Notes: generated by a model not told the origin, from the letters alone. A stretch of DNA of 40,994 bases from CAYYJM01 sp964471755 (GCA_964471755.1 CAYYJM010000023.1:1-40994), one strand, 5' to 3'; counted from the stretch's first letter, positions 23,415-32,331 are shown. Numbers and translations are program-made.

Positions 23415-23420
23415 AGTATA
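23415..23420 (-). promoter_or_regulatory. Possible -10 box for the HEAT-repeat gene
   Basis: TATACT on the minus strand, about 80 bases upstream of the start at 23333. No convincing -35 was found at the usual distance. Confidence 0.3.
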
Positions 23421-23467
23421 CTCGCTCACGGCCGGCGATACAGCGCTCCGGCAGAAGGGAAAACTGC

Positions 23468-24646
23468 TCAGGCGGCCTGCTTGCGATGGGCGGCTTCCTC
23501 GAAGACGGCCAGCAGTTGGCGGTAGTGCTGTCCGAACGTCCAGTCGGCGGCGGTACGTCGAGCGGCCAGACCGCAGGCGTGGCGGATGGCCGGGTCCAGG
23601 AAGTGACGCAGAGCGGCTGCCAACTGATCGTGATCGTGCGGATCGCTCACGACCAGCCCCTCGTTGGGCGGCGTCATCATCTCGCTGGCACCGTTGTAGG
23701 CCGTCGTGACGACCGGCAGACCGCAGGTCATCGCCTCCAGCACGACGTGCGAGCAGGGATCGTAGAAGGTCGGATGAACGAAGAAATCGGCCGCGAAGTA
23801 GCAGTTCCTCATGTCGGCGACGTAGCCGAGAAAGCGGACCCGATCGGCGACGCCGAGTTGGCGGGCCAGACGCTCGAACTCTCCGCTGCGGGGTCCCCCC
23901 GCGATCAGCAACCGAAACGGGGCGGCCCCCGGTCGATCCGGCAGCAGGCGGACGGCGTGCAGGAGTGGTTCAAGGCCCTTGAGCCGGTAGTTCAGCCCGG
24001 CGAACAGGGCGACGGTCGTCTCGGGAGTCAGCCCCCAGGTCTCGCGCCACTCCAGACGCCGACGGGGTCGATCGACCTCCGAGAAGCGGTCCGTGTTCGG
24101 GGCCAGCCGCACCAGACGCAGATCGCCTGCGCCGAGCTGATAGTGCTGCTGAAAGTGACGGTAGACCATCTCGCTGATGGCGACGACGAGCGGCGGCCGA
24201 CGGTCCAGGTACTGCTTGCGCTCCAGAGCCAGGAAGGACAGATGAGCCGGGTCGAAATACTTGCTCCAGCCGACCAGCCGACGAACCCAGGGACTGCGAT
24301 ACTTGAGCAGATTGTGCTGGGCCGTGGCGACGTGCAGGCCACCCTGTGGGTAGACAACGTCAACGCCCCAGATCTTGTCGAAGCCGACGCTGACGTCATG
24401 CCGTCCGACAGGGAGCATCCGGTTGATGGCCCGCGCGAAGAGCCAGGGCCGGATGATGCGCAGGCTCCACGGCAGCTCGACCCGGTGATACTGAACCGAC
24501 TTCGGCAGTGCCTCCGCGTCCCAGCGACAGGCGTACAGGTGGACCGCATGTCCATCGGCGGCCAGGCGATGCGCCAGCGCAGCGATGTAGGTTTCGCACC
24601 CACCGCGCGTCGGCAGCACGCTCTCGTAACACAGCGCGATGTTCAT
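23468..24646 (-). CDS. GT4 glycosyltransferase, LPS-core (WaaG-like)
   Basis: This 392-aa GT-B enzyme begins MNIALCYESVLPTRGGCETYIAALAHRLAADGHAV, the usual GT4 N-terminal nucleotide-sugar fold. The C-terminal donor domain carries the EX7E-type region FFVHPTFYDPCSHVVLEAMTCGLPVVTT. The stretch between (VVYPQGGLHVATAQHN, ERKQYLDRRPPLVVAISEMV) resembles lipopolysaccharide core hexosyltransferases. Context supports an LPS role: it is the last gene of the lpxK-hldE-heptosyltransferase-kinase cluster, 93 bases after the kinase gene. The predicted reaction is transfer of a hexose to the lipid A core on the cytoplasmic face. Donor and acceptor are unknown. Confidence 0.85.
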   Translation of the reverse strand: MNIALCYESVLPTRGGCETYIAALAHRLAADGHAVHLYACRWDAEALPKSVQYHRVELPWSLRIIRPWLFARAINRMLPVGRHDVSVGFDKIWGVDVVYPQGGLHVATAQHNLLKYRSPWVRRLVGWSKYFDPAHLSFLALERKQYLDRRPPLVVAISEMVYRHFQQHYQLGAGDLRLVRLAPNTDRFSEVDRPRRRLEWRETWGLTPETTVALFAGLNYRLKGLEPLLHAVRLLPDRPGAAPFRLLIAGGPRSGEFERLARQLGVADRVRFLGYVADMRNCYFAADFFVHPTFYDPCSHVVLEAMTCGLPVVTTAYNGASEMMTPPNEGLVVSDPHDHDQLAAALRHFLDPAIRHACGLAARRTAADWTFGQHYRQLLAVFEEAAHRKQAA

Positions 24647-24739
24647 GAGGCAAGGGCCCTCTCGGGTGCCGTGGGTCGTCGCCGCCTTCCTCTTTATCGG
24701 CCAGGAAGGGCGGGGACATAACCCGACCTGCGCGCCCGG

Positions 24740-27358
24740 TCAAGCCGGATCCTCCCGGGCCGGCGTGGGGGAGAGGGTGGCACGCTCCACCATCTGGCGA
24801 GCGGCGTGGCGTAGATTGTGAGCCCGATAGCGCCGCCACTTCAGCACGACGAACCAGCGCAGCCAGGCGTCGTACCAGAAACGCGGCGTCGGCCCCTGAT
24901 AAGCCCGCCAGAAGGCGAGCCGATCGCGTTCGGTGACTCCTTCCACCTCGGAGGAATAGAGAAGCTGGGCCAGGTCCTTCATCTGCCACATCGCCCAGGT
25001 CAGCGGGTGATGTCCGAGTCGATGCAGGTCGATCATGACGATCCGCTCGCGCCAGTCACCCGGAGCGGCGTAGGTGTGCGCCTCGTCGATGTAGAAATGG
25101 CAGAGGTAGAGGTCCTTGTGAAACCAGTTGCGATCGTGAAGCAGGCGGCAGAGTCGAGCCATCTCCTGGATCAGGCCGCGCTTCCATTCGGCGAACGCCT
25201 CGGGGCTCATGCGCTGGGACGCCAGCGGGATGGCCTCGTGGAGGGCGAGCATGCCGGTCAACTCGCGAACGGCGAGGAAGCTCTGAAGACGCAGGCCCGG
25301 CCCGATGAATTCGCCCGCGGCGACGACCTCCGGCACGGGCACGCCGAGCCGACGCGCCTTCTCCAGGTGGCGCAACTCCTGCATTGCCGGCGACCAGTCG
25401 CCCCGGGGCCAGAGCAGCGCACGCAGTCGATCCCACCAGGGCAACTGGTAGTGTCGCTTGAGATAGATGCGCAGCGGTTCCCGCGAGGCGGCCTCACCTT
25501 CGGGCTCCTCAGGAGGCAGGATCATCCGGCCACTGCTGCGGCCCTGCTTGGCGCTGTAACGATCAGTGACGGGCCGCGACATGATCGTGGCGATCCAGTC
25601 GGAGCCGACGAAACGGGGCCAGTCGCTCTGCTGCCAGAGACGGCGGACCCCCTGCCAGACGCGCCGCCATAGACCGCCGCGAGGCGTCTCGGCGGGGACC
25701 AGTTGCGCCGGCTCACTCATGGCCGCTTCTCCGTGGGGGACGTGGACCGTGGCGGCCCGGAGTGTCTCCGCGATGACACCCGACGGGCCGGCCTGCTCGT
25801 AGGCGCTGACAAAGACTTGACACTCGGCTTCGTCGCAGCCCTGTTCCTGCAACCGCACCTGACAGCGGTGCAGATCGGCCCGGGCCTGCCGTCGTTCGAC
25901 TCGACGCCGCAGACGCAGTTCATCGACACGATCCAGGACGACGCGGGGCTGTTCCTGCTCCAACTGAACGGCCACGCCATGCCATCCCCCTTCGCCGGAG
26001 CCGAGGTAGCAGCCGGCCGCGTGAAGTCGGCGAACGAGTTCACCGGCTCCCTGCAAGACCTGCTGGCGGGCAGCGCGATCCGGGCAGCGCCGCAGCCAGA
26101 GTTCCAGGGCGAGCGTGCGGGCCAGCGGTCGGGTGAGCAGAAAGGCGTCGAGTCGGCCGCCCTGCCAGCGCCGGCCCATCGCCAGCACCTGAGGAGCCGC
26201 GACGTGGTAGCGCTCCAGACGCAGCAGCAGGTGAGCGCGGCGTTGTTCCGGTGCGGTGTAGACCCGGCCGCGCAGCCAGGCGAACCAGCGCGGCACGGTG
26301 CAGTGGTCGTGCCGCTGGCGTTCGAGACGGACCACCGCGCCGTCCGGGGTCGGCAGCCAGCGGTTGGCGACGGCAGGGGCAGCATGCCGCAGCGACAGCC
26401 AGCGCGGATCGCCCGGAAGAACGTCTTGCAGGGCCGAGCCGACGCAGAGTTCCTCGCCCTCGATCGGCGTCCAGGTCTGGACCGTATCGGCTCGTCGCGG
26501 CTGCCGCTTCTCGACGACGTGGCGTCGCCGGGCGAACTGGGCGCGGAAGTGATCCAGATGGCGGAGCAGGCGTGCGTGCTGTTCGGGCCGCAGGTCCGGC
26601 CGGGCGGCCCGGAGATAGGCCCGCAGAGCGAGTACGCGCTCGGCCGGGCTGGCCTCCTCGGCCGGGAAGGTCGCGTCGAGTGCCGCCAGGGCGCGGGCCC
26701 GCTGACGCAGAGAGACGGCCGGGCGGCGCTGGCAGCGAGCCCAGTCGATGAAGACGAGACGATCACTGCCGCCCTCGACGAGAACATGGCCGGCATACAG
26801 GTCGGGATGAATCAGGCCGATGGTGTGCAGCCGGGCCAGGGCCTGAGCGAGTTGCACGACTCGGCGACGCCGGCCGGTCGGCGTCAACTCCGGCAGGGTC
26901 AGACGCAGTTCGCGAGCGGCCGGCACCTCGAGCAGCAGGAGGAAGGCACGACCATCGGCCGTCTCGCCAGCGGCCAGCCACTCCGGAGCGGCGAAACCCT
27001 CACGCTCCAGCGCTTGCAGAACGCGAGCCTCACGCAGCGACCGCGAACTCCAGCCCAGGCCGGACCACCAACTCGACAGCCGAATTCGCCACGGCACCCG
27101 ATGTTCCCGCTTGAGATAGACTGTCGCCGTGGTGTCACCCGCGCGGAGCGTGGTCCGGGCGACGTTGCGATCGGGATGACCGCCGACGATCACGCTCTCG
27201 ATGGCGAGGAAGTCCTCGGCGCGAACCAGGCCCAGCGTGCGTAGCCAGCCGGCATGGCGCGGATGCACCTCGAGATAGCTCCGCGAAGCCTGTCTCCGCT
27301 GGTGGAGCAGGGCAACGCCGGTCGTCAGGCAGAGCAGCAAGATCAGTTCCAGCGGCAT
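24740..27358 (-). CDS. Triple Kdo-kinase/WaaP-like fusion protein with degenerate middle domain
   Basis: This 872-aa protein contains three LPS-kinase-like (InaA/WaaP/KdkA) modules in one frame. Module 1 (about 45-280): Lys83 in VYLKREHRVPW, H184-P-D186 in GLIHPDLYAGHVLV, D205 in LVFIDWARCQ. Module 2 (about 295-540): a similar start (VVRLERQRHDHCTVPRW) but no HxDL, the loop reading YLGSGEGGWHGVAV. Module 3 (about 560-865): Lys634 in IYLKRHYQLPWW, H747-K-D749 in NWFHKDLYLCHFYID, D777 in IVMIDLHRLGHH. It has an N-terminal hydrophobic segment. Such kinases phosphorylate Kdo or heptose of the LPS core. An internal ATG (25720, residue 547) preceded by GGAG suggests module 3 arose from or may also be made as a separate protein. 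It follows the GT9 gene by 20 bases. Confidence 0.82.
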   Translation of the reverse strand: MPLELILLLCLTTGVALLHQRRQASRSYLEVHPRHAGWLRTLGLVRAEDFLAIESVIVGGHPDRNVARTTLRAGDTTATVYLKREHRVPWRIRLSSWWSGLGWSSRSLREARVLQALEREGFAAPEWLAAGETADGRAFLLLLEVPAARELRLTLPELTPTGRRRRVVQLAQALARLHTIGLIHPDLYAGHVLVEGGSDRLVFIDWARCQRRPAVSLRQRARALAALDATFPAEEASPAERVLALRAYLRAARPDLRPEQHARLLRHLDHFRAQFARRRHVVEKRQPRRADTVQTWTPIEGEELCVGSALQDVLPGDPRWLSLRHAAPAVANRWLPTPDGAVVRLERQRHDHCTVPRWFAWLRGRVYTAPEQRRAHLLLRLERYHVAAPQVLAMGRRWQGGRLDAFLLTRPLARTLALELWLRRCPDRAARQQVLQGAGELVRRLHAAGCYLGSGEGGWHGVAVQLEQEQPRVVLDRVDELRLRRRVERRQARADLHRCQVRLQEQGCDEAECQVFVSAYEQAGPSGVIAETLRAATVHVPHGEAAMSEPAQLVPAETPRGGLWRRVWQGVRRLWQQSDWPRFVGSDWIATIMSRPVTDRYSAKQGRSSGRMILPPEEPEGEAASREPLRIYLKRHYQLPWWDRLRALLWPRGDWSPAMQELRHLEKARRLGVPVPEVVAAGEFIGPGLRLQSFLAVRELTGMLALHEAIPLASQRMSPEAFAEWKRGLIQEMARLCRLLHDRNWFHKDLYLCHFYIDEAHTYAAPGDWRERIVMIDLHRLGHHPLTWAMWQMKDLAQLLYSSEVEGVTERDRLAFWRAYQGPTPRFWYDAWLRWFVVLKWRRYRAHNLRHAARQMVERATLSPTPAREDPA

Positions 27359-27378
27359 GGCTCACTCACGATGAAGGA

Positions 27379-28434
27379 TCAACCGGCCAGGGGGAGAGAG
27401 CGCGACGGGAGCAACCCATCGCAGGCGGCGAACACCTCCGCCGGCAGCAGTTCGGTCATGCAGCGATGGTGCTTCAGCGGGCAGACTCGCCGCTGGCAGG
27501 GACCGCACGGCACCGTCTTCTGGAGATGCACCGCCAGCGGGTGGTACGTCTCCGTCCAGGCGATGTGCGTCGGGCCGAAGAGGGTGACGACCGGGCGCCC
27601 GCCGGCGGCGGCGAAATGACGCGGCCCGCTGTCGGTCGTCACGAGCAGGGCCAGCCGGCGGACGAGGGCCTTGCTCAGGCCCAGCGACAACGGCGGAGCG
27701 CCCGGCCGGGTCGGCGACGTGACATCACTCAGGGCGACCACCTCCGGCAGGCCGACGGCTGCGGCGATCGTGTGCGTCAACTCGCGTTCGGCCGGTCCAC
27801 CCAGGACCAGGAGTCGGCTGCCACGTTCGCGCACCAGGCGACGAGCCAGTTCGACCCAGTGGGCCATCGGCCAGCACTTCGCCGCGCCAAAGGCCGCGCC
27901 GGGATTGAGGCCGATCGCTGCGCCGCCGCCCAGACGCGCCAGCGACCAGACCCGCTCGGCGGCGGCCTCGTCCTCCGGCGTCGTGAACAGTTCCAGTCGC
28001 GTTCCCGGATCGGGACAGCCGACATACCGGGCCAGGGCGTTGTAGGAATCGAGAGCAGGCGACGGCACGAGCCGACCGCGTTCGTCGCGGGCCGCATGCA
28101 GGGCCCCGGTCAGGAGCCAGGTGCGCCAGTGCCGCGCGAAGCCGACGCGCTGCCGACAGCCGCCGAGCCAGGCGATCAGGGCGGTGCGAAAGGAATTCGA
28201 GAAGAGAACCGCCAGGTCGATCTGCCGCCGACGCAGTTCACGCGCCTGAGGGAGGACGCTCTCGCCGGCCAGCACTTCATCGAACCAGGGAGCCGCGTCG
28301 AGGACGCCGACGGTGTACGGCTTGGCCACGGCGATGAGGCGAGCATCGGCGAACTGACGGCGCAGGGCACGAAAGGCGGGCGTGGCCATGACCACGTCGC
28401 CGATCCAGCCGGGTACGAAGACGGCGATGTTCAT
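27379..28434 (-). CDS. GT9 glycosyltransferase, heptosyltransferase (WaaF/WaaC-like)
   Basis: This 351-aa GT9 enzyme begins MNIAVFVPGWIGDVVMATPAFRALRRQF, the family N-terminal motif (IGD for acceptor binding). The C-terminal domain contains LLVTTDSGPRHFAAAGGRPVVTLFGPTHIAWTETYHP, the conserved donor-binding block, and a Cys-rich end (CGPCQRRVCPLKHHRC) seen in many bacterial heptosyltransferases. GAGGAA precedes the ATG. It follows hldE, which makes the ADP-heptose precursor, and precedes the kinase fusion. I infer addition of heptose to the LPS core; which heptose (I, II or later) cannot be decided here. Confidence 0.9.
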   Translation of the reverse strand: MNIAVFVPGWIGDVVMATPAFRALRRQFADARLIAVAKPYTVGVLDAAPWFDEVLAGESVLPQARELRRRQIDLAVLFSNSFRTALIAWLGGCRQRVGFARHWRTWLLTGALHAARDERGRLVPSPALDSYNALARYVGCPDPGTRLELFTTPEDEAAAERVWSLARLGGGAAIGLNPGAAFGAAKCWPMAHWVELARRLVRERGSRLLVLGGPAERELTHTIAAAVGLPEVVALSDVTSPTRPGAPPLSLGLSKALVRRLALLVTTDSGPRHFAAAGGRPVVTLFGPTHIAWTETYHPLAVHLQKTVPCGPCQRRVCPLKHHRCMTELLPAEVFAACDGLLPSRSLPLAG

Positions 28435-28490
28435 GCCGGTTCCTCATTTCGTTGCCGGCGAACCGGCGGTCTTCGTCGCTCTTCATTTAG

Positions 28491-28508
28491 CCGCCGGCTT
28501 GCCGGCGG
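28491..28508. repeat. Dispersed palindrome, copy 3, in a short direct-repeat cluster
   Basis: CCGCCGGC-TT-GCCGGCGG, identical in core to copies 1 and 2. It lies in the 108-base spacer between hldE and the GT9 gene, where the unit CCGGCGGTCTTCGTC appears three times (starting near 28463, 28502 and 28529). The local expansion suggests slippage around the palindrome. Confidence 0.75.
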
Positions 28509-28542
28509 TCTTCGTCGGAAATCCCCGCCGGCGGTCTTCGTC

Positions 28543-30060
28543 TCACGCCGCGGCCAGGCGGCGAATCAGTTGCGTCGTCGAGAACCCATCGCGCAGCGGA
28601 GCCAGGTAGACCCGGCCGCCGTGGGCCTGGACGAAGTCGGCCCCCACGACCTGATCGAGACGGTAGTCCGCTCCCTTGACCAGGACGTCCGGCCGGACGA
28701 GGCGGATCAGGTCCAGCGGCGTTTCCTCGTCGAACAGCGTGAGCGCATCGACGGCTTCCAGGGCGGCCAGGACCAGGGCGCGAGCGTCCTCCGGGTTGAC
28801 CGGGCGAGCCGGCCCTTTCAGACGGCGAACGCTGGCGTCGGTGTTCAGACCGACGATCAGCGCGTCGGCCTGGGCCCGAGCGTCTTGCAGATACTGCACA
28901 TGGCCGGCGTGCAGCACGTCGAAGCAGCCGTTGGTGAAGGCGATCCGGCAGCCCTGCTGACGGAGCCGTTCGACCTGAGCGAGCAGGGCAGGGCGGTGCA
29001 GCACCTTGGCCGGGCCTGGCCGAGCACCGCTCCCGGACGCCTGCAGATCGGCGACGATCTCCTCGCGTGTCACCGTGGCGACACCGATCTTCTCGACCTC
29101 CAGGCCGCCGGCGACGTTGGCCAGGCGGATGGCCGTGCCGTACTCGACTCCAGCGGCGACGGCCATGCCCAGGACCGCGAGGACCATGTCGCCGGCTCCG
29201 GTGATGTCGTACACCTGACGCGGTCGGGTCGGGAAGAGTTGACGCCGACCGTCGCGATGGATCAGAGCCATGCCCTCCCGGTCGAGCGTGACGATGGCCG
29301 CTTCGAGATCGAGCTGGGCGAGCAGGTGTTCACCCGCTGTCATCGCCTCGGCCGGGCTCGGGATCGATAGACCCGTCGCCAGGCCGGCTTCGAGGCGGTT
29401 GGGCGTGATGGCCGAGCAGCCGTGATACTTGCGGTAGTCGCTGCTCCGGATCGGATCGGCCAGCACCCGCAGGCCGCGCTGCCGACACGCGGCCAGGACG
29501 GCGGCCAGGACTCGCGGCGTGCAGACGCCCTTGTCGTAATCGCTGATCAGGACGACATCACAATGGCCGAGCCGATCGAACACCTCGGCGAGCAGCGCGC
29601 GTTCGAGATCCTCCTGCACCGGCGTGCGGACCTCGTAATCGACCCGGATCATCTGCTGCGGATGGCGATGCTGCGCCCGGCCGATGTAGCGTTCCTTGAC
29701 GGTCGTCGGTCGAGCCACATCGGCGACGACGGCCTGATGATCGATGCCCTGCTCGTCGAGCAGGGCGCGGACGCGCCGACCGTTGTCGTCCTGACCGACG
29801 ACGCCGGCCAACTCGACCTTCGCACCGAGAGCCCGCAGCAGGGTGGCGACGCTGCTCGCGCCGCCGAGGCGTTCCTCACGCTGGTCGGCGCGAAGCAGGA
29901 TGACCGGCGCTTCCTGACTGATGCGTTCGGCATCGCCCCAGACGTAGCGATCGAGCATGAGATCGCCCAGGACGAGAACGCGCGGCTGGCCGAGTCGGCC
30001 GACGACATCGACCAGTTCGGCGCACCCCTCCGCGGGGGGAATGGTGTCGTAGGGGATCAT
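28543..30060 (-). CDS. hldE: Bifunctional heptose 7-phosphate kinase / heptose 1-phosphate adenylyltransferase (HldE)
   Basis: This 505-aa two-domain enzyme makes ADP-heptose for the LPS core. The N-terminal PfkB/ribokinase domain (about 25-345) has LGDLMLDRYVWGDAERISQEAPVILL, LGGASSVATLLRALGAKV and the ATP-binding/catalytic region VYDITGAGDMVLAVLGMA. The C-terminal nucleotidyltransferase domain (about 370-505) has ITNGCFDVLHAGHVQYLQDARAQADALIVGLN and ends VKGADYRLDQVVGADFV...DGFSTTQLI. Length and motifs match full-length HldE (RfaE). The start at 30060 is chosen for GAGGAG upstream. It lies 22 bases after the deoxyhypusine-synthase-like gene and before the heptosyltransferase, which fits its role as precursor supplier. 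gmhA/hldD are not in this window. Confidence 0.95.
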   Translation of the reverse strand: MIPYDTIPPAEGCAELVDVVGRLGQPRVLVLGDLMLDRYVWGDAERISQEAPVILLRADQREERLGGASSVATLLRALGAKVELAGVVGQDDNGRRVRALLDEQGIDHQAVVADVARPTTVKERYIGRAQHRHPQQMIRVDYEVRTPVQEDLERALLAEVFDRLGHCDVVLISDYDKGVCTPRVLAAVLAACRQRGLRVLADPIRSSDYRKYHGCSAITPNRLEAGLATGLSIPSPAEAMTAGEHLLAQLDLEAAIVTLDREGMALIHRDGRRQLFPTRPRQVYDITGAGDMVLAVLGMAVAAGVEYGTAIRLANVAGGLEVEKIGVATVTREEIVADLQASGSGARPGPAKVLHRPALLAQVERLRQQGCRIAFTNGCFDVLHAGHVQYLQDARAQADALIVGLNTDASVRRLKGPARPVNPEDARALVLAALEAVDALTLFDEETPLDLIRLVRPDVLVKGADYRLDQVVGADFVQAHGGRVYLAPLRDGFSTTQLIRRLAAA

Positions 30061-30082
30061 GACCGCTCCTCGCCCTGGTTCG

Positions 30083-31045
30083 TCACGCCGCCTCACACGC
30101 CGGGGCGGTCGTCAGTTGCTGGGGCAGCTTGCATGCCACGGCGGCATGCAGCAACGGCAGCAGAATCTCATGATGGCCGGTCAGCTCGAACCCGCTCGAC
30201 GCCGGCCGACTCAGCACGTTCGTCGTCGAGCGGTAGCGCGACTCCTTGTCCACGTTGACCGTGACGAGCCCATCGAGGTTGTGGCCGAAGTTGCGCACGA
30301 CGCTCACCGCCTTGAGGAAGACCTCCGGCAACAGCACGGCACTGCCGAGGTTCATCCAGACGCCCTGCTGCATGGTCGCGACGACCGAGCAGAGCAGGCG
30401 GAAGTCGATCATGCTGGCCTCGCCGAGGGCCGCCCCGGAGACGTGCGAGTGCATGTGGACGATGTCGGTGCCCAGGGCGACGTGAACCGTACACGGGATG
30501 CCCCGACGACGGGCCGCGAAGAGGATGCTGCTGCGCGGATTCTGGCAGCCGTGATCGATCAGGAAATCGCCCAGGGCCGCACCGAGGCCGCGATCGTTCT
30601 CGGCTCCCTTGCGGGCGGCCACGGCGTAGGCGTCGGCCGTCTCGCGGGCCATGCCGAACTTGCCACTCTGGAGCGTCGAGCCGACGTCCTCGCTCGTCTT
30701 GCCGGCCAGGGCCAGTTCCAGATCGTGGATCGCGGCGGCTCCGTTCATGGCGATGCCGGAGATGACACCGCGATTGATCCAGTCGATCAGGTAGGGGCCG
30801 CAGCCGGTCTTGACGACGTGTCCGCCGAGCGCGACGGCGACCGTTCGGCCCTCGGTGCAGGCCCGGACAACGTGATCGCGGACCTTGCGCAGATCCTGAG
30901 CCGCCAGCTGGCGTGGCAGCAGGTCGAGCCAGTCGGCGATGGTGGTATCGCCGTCGGTCGGCGTGCCGAGATCCTCGACGAAGACCTTGGAGGGACGCGA
31001 CTCCAGATCGTAGGTGCGCAGGCCGTCGAGATCGAAGGGTTTCAT
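30083..31045 (-). CDS. Deoxyhypusine-synthase-like Rossmann protein of unknown function
   Basis: This 320-aa soluble protein resembles the deoxyhypusine-synthase/DHS-like NAD-binding fold in overall pattern. Visible stretches are AVALGGHVVKTGCGPYLIDWINRGVISGIAMNGAAAIHDLELALAG, ARETADAYAVAARKG, TVHVALGTDIVHMH and NLGSAVLLPEVFLKAVSVVRNFGH, ending TGHHEILLPLLHAA. I do not see the nucleophilic Lys motif (GGGxPKH) of true deoxyhypusine synthase, and bacteria generally lack eIF5A, so another reaction is likely. Its start overlaps the lpxK stop (ATGA) and its stop precedes hldE by 22 bases, so it is firmly inside the LPS operon. The role is unknown; an NAD-dependent step in lipid A/core or nucleotide-sugar metabolism is a guess from context. 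Confidence 0.5.
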   Translation of the reverse strand: MKPFDLDGLRTYDLESRPSKVFVEDLGTPTDGDTTIADWLDLLPRQLAAQDLRKVRDHVVRACTEGRTVAVALGGHVVKTGCGPYLIDWINRGVISGIAMNGAAAIHDLELALAGKTSEDVGSTLQSGKFGMARETADAYAVAARKGAENDRGLGAALGDFLIDHGCQNPRSSILFAARRRGIPCTVHVALGTDIVHMHSHVSGAALGEASMIDFRLLCSVVATMQQGVWMNLGSAVLLPEVFLKAVSVVRNFGHNLDGLVTVNVDKESRYRSTTNVLSRPASSGFELTGHHEILLPLLHAAVACKLPQQLTTAPACEAA

Positions 31046-32139
31046 GGCCGTGGCTCCGGTTCGGATGGCAGGAGAGCGTCCAGGCGACGATGCAGCACGT
31101 CGGCCCCGTCCTCCAGGTGCAGTTGAATTCGCAGGGCGCGTAACGGGCGGTTGGCAAGGTCGGGCACACGCAGTTTGACGAGATCCTTCTGCGTCGTCAG
31201 CAGCAGGGCGTCGGCGGGCAACCCGGCTGCGCGGCGAGCCAGGTCGTCCACGTCGGGCCGCGTGTACGGGTGATGATCGGGGAAGGCGATGAAGTCGCGC
31301 ACGTCGGCCCCGAGATCGACGAGTGTTCGGCGGAAGCCGGCCGGGTTGCCCAGACCGCAGAACGCCAGCACGGCCCGACCGCGCAGATCGAGCGGTTCCT
31401 GCCGGCCCTCCGAATCGAGCAGGCCGGTCGGTCGGTGCGTCGCGAGCAGGATCGGCTCACCGCGTATATATCGACCGAGCCAGGTTCGCAGACGCTGGCG
31501 TTCGGCCGCGTCCACCTGATCGCAGCGGGTCAGCATGACGAGGCCGGCACGGCGCAGGCCGGAGAGTGGTTCCCGCAGCAGGCCGCGCGGCAGCAGATGG
31601 CCGAAGCCGGTCGGGTTGGTCGCATCGACCAGAACGATGTCGAGATCCCGGCCCAGACGGCGATGTTGAAAGCCGTCGTCGAGGATGAGTATCTCGCTCT
31701 CCAGCTCCTCGATGGCGGTGTGAGCCAGGGCGACGCGATCGGCTCCTTGCAGGTGCGGCACGTCGGGCAGGTTGTCTTCGAGGACGCGTGCCTCGTCATT
31801 GCGGCCGCCTGCGCCGCCGTAGCCCCGGCTCAGGATGGCGACCAGGCGATCGTTCCGGCGGTAGTAATCGGCGATGTACTCGACGCAGGGCGTCTTGCCG
31901 GTGCCGCCGACGGTCAGGTTGCCGACGCAGACGACCGGGATCGCGACGCGCTCGCAGCGGAGCCAGCCGAGATCGTGCAGGAGGTTTCGGCCGCGCACGG
32001 CCAGGCCGTAGGGGAGGCTGGCCAGCCAGAGCCCGAGTCGCTGCATCGACGGCCCGACGCCGTGAGCCCGGCCGGAGATGACCTCCAGATAGCGGGCCAG
32101 GCGAGTCGAGGCCTGGATTGACGAGTCGCTGTGTGCCAA
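31042..32139 (-). CDS. lpxK: Tetraacyldisaccharide 4'-kinase (LpxK)
   Basis: This enzyme phosphorylates the 4' position of the lipid A disaccharide at the inner membrane. The family P-loop PVVCVGNLTVGGTGKTPCVEYIADYY is intact, followed by AILSRGYGGAGGRNDEARVLEDNL, the ILDDGFQHRRLGRDLDIVLVDA block, FGHLLPRGLLREPL and the C-terminal DHHPYTRPDVDDLARRA region. An N-terminal amphipathic stretch (RLARYLEVISGRAHG to GLAVRGRNLLHD) matches the membrane-associating helix. I use TTG at 32139 (365 aa) because a good promoter starts transcription near 32199; the frame open up to 32460 would precede the promoter. No ATG is available between; ATG at 32046 would delete part of the membrane helix. The stop overlaps the next gene (ATGA). 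Confidence 0.85.
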   Translation of the reverse strand: MAHSDSSIQASTRLARYLEVISGRAHGVGPSMQRLGLWLASLPYGLAVRGRNLLHDLGWLRCERVAIPVVCVGNLTVGGTGKTPCVEYIADYYRRNDRLVAILSRGYGGAGGRNDEARVLEDNLPDVPHLQGADRVALAHTAIEELESEILILDDGFQHRRLGRDLDIVLVDATNPTGFGHLLPRGLLREPLSGLRRAGLVMLTRCDQVDAAERQRLRTWLGRYIRGEPILLATHRPTGLLDSEGRQEPLDLRGRAVLAFCGLGNPAGFRRTLVDLGADVRDFIAFPDHHPYTRPDVDDLARRAAGLPADALLLTTQKDLVKLRVPDLANRPLRALRIQLHLEDGADVLHRRLDALLPSEPEPRP

Positions 32140-32205
32140 GGGGCTCCATCCCCTTCGGTGTCCTGGGAGCGTCCTGCTCCCGTGGCTGGACCATTGAGCA
32201 AGGGC

Positions 32206-32235
32206 GTTATAGCTCGCGTGACGTGGCGGAGTCAA
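32206..32235 (-). promoter_or_regulatory. Sigma70-type promoter of the LPS operon
   Basis: On the minus strand TTGACT (32235-32230), 18 bases, TATAAC (32211-32206). It drives lpxK and probably the whole cluster. The leader contains a small hairpin (GGGAGC/GCTCCC, 32165-32181). Confidence 0.65.
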
Positions 32236-32303
32236 TCGCATCTCGGCGCGCGAATCGGGGCGGCTTGCACGGCCGGGCGGAAGGGCAACGACTGGGCAGG
32301 CCG

Positions 32304-32331
32304 TTGACGCCGTCGTCCGGTCGTGGATAAT
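32304..32331 (+). promoter_or_regulatory. Sigma70-type promoter of the HTTM gene pair
   Basis: TTGACG (32304-32309), 16 bases, GATAAT (32326-32331), 34 bases upstream of the ATG at 32366 and divergent from the lpxK promoter. Confidence 0.6.
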
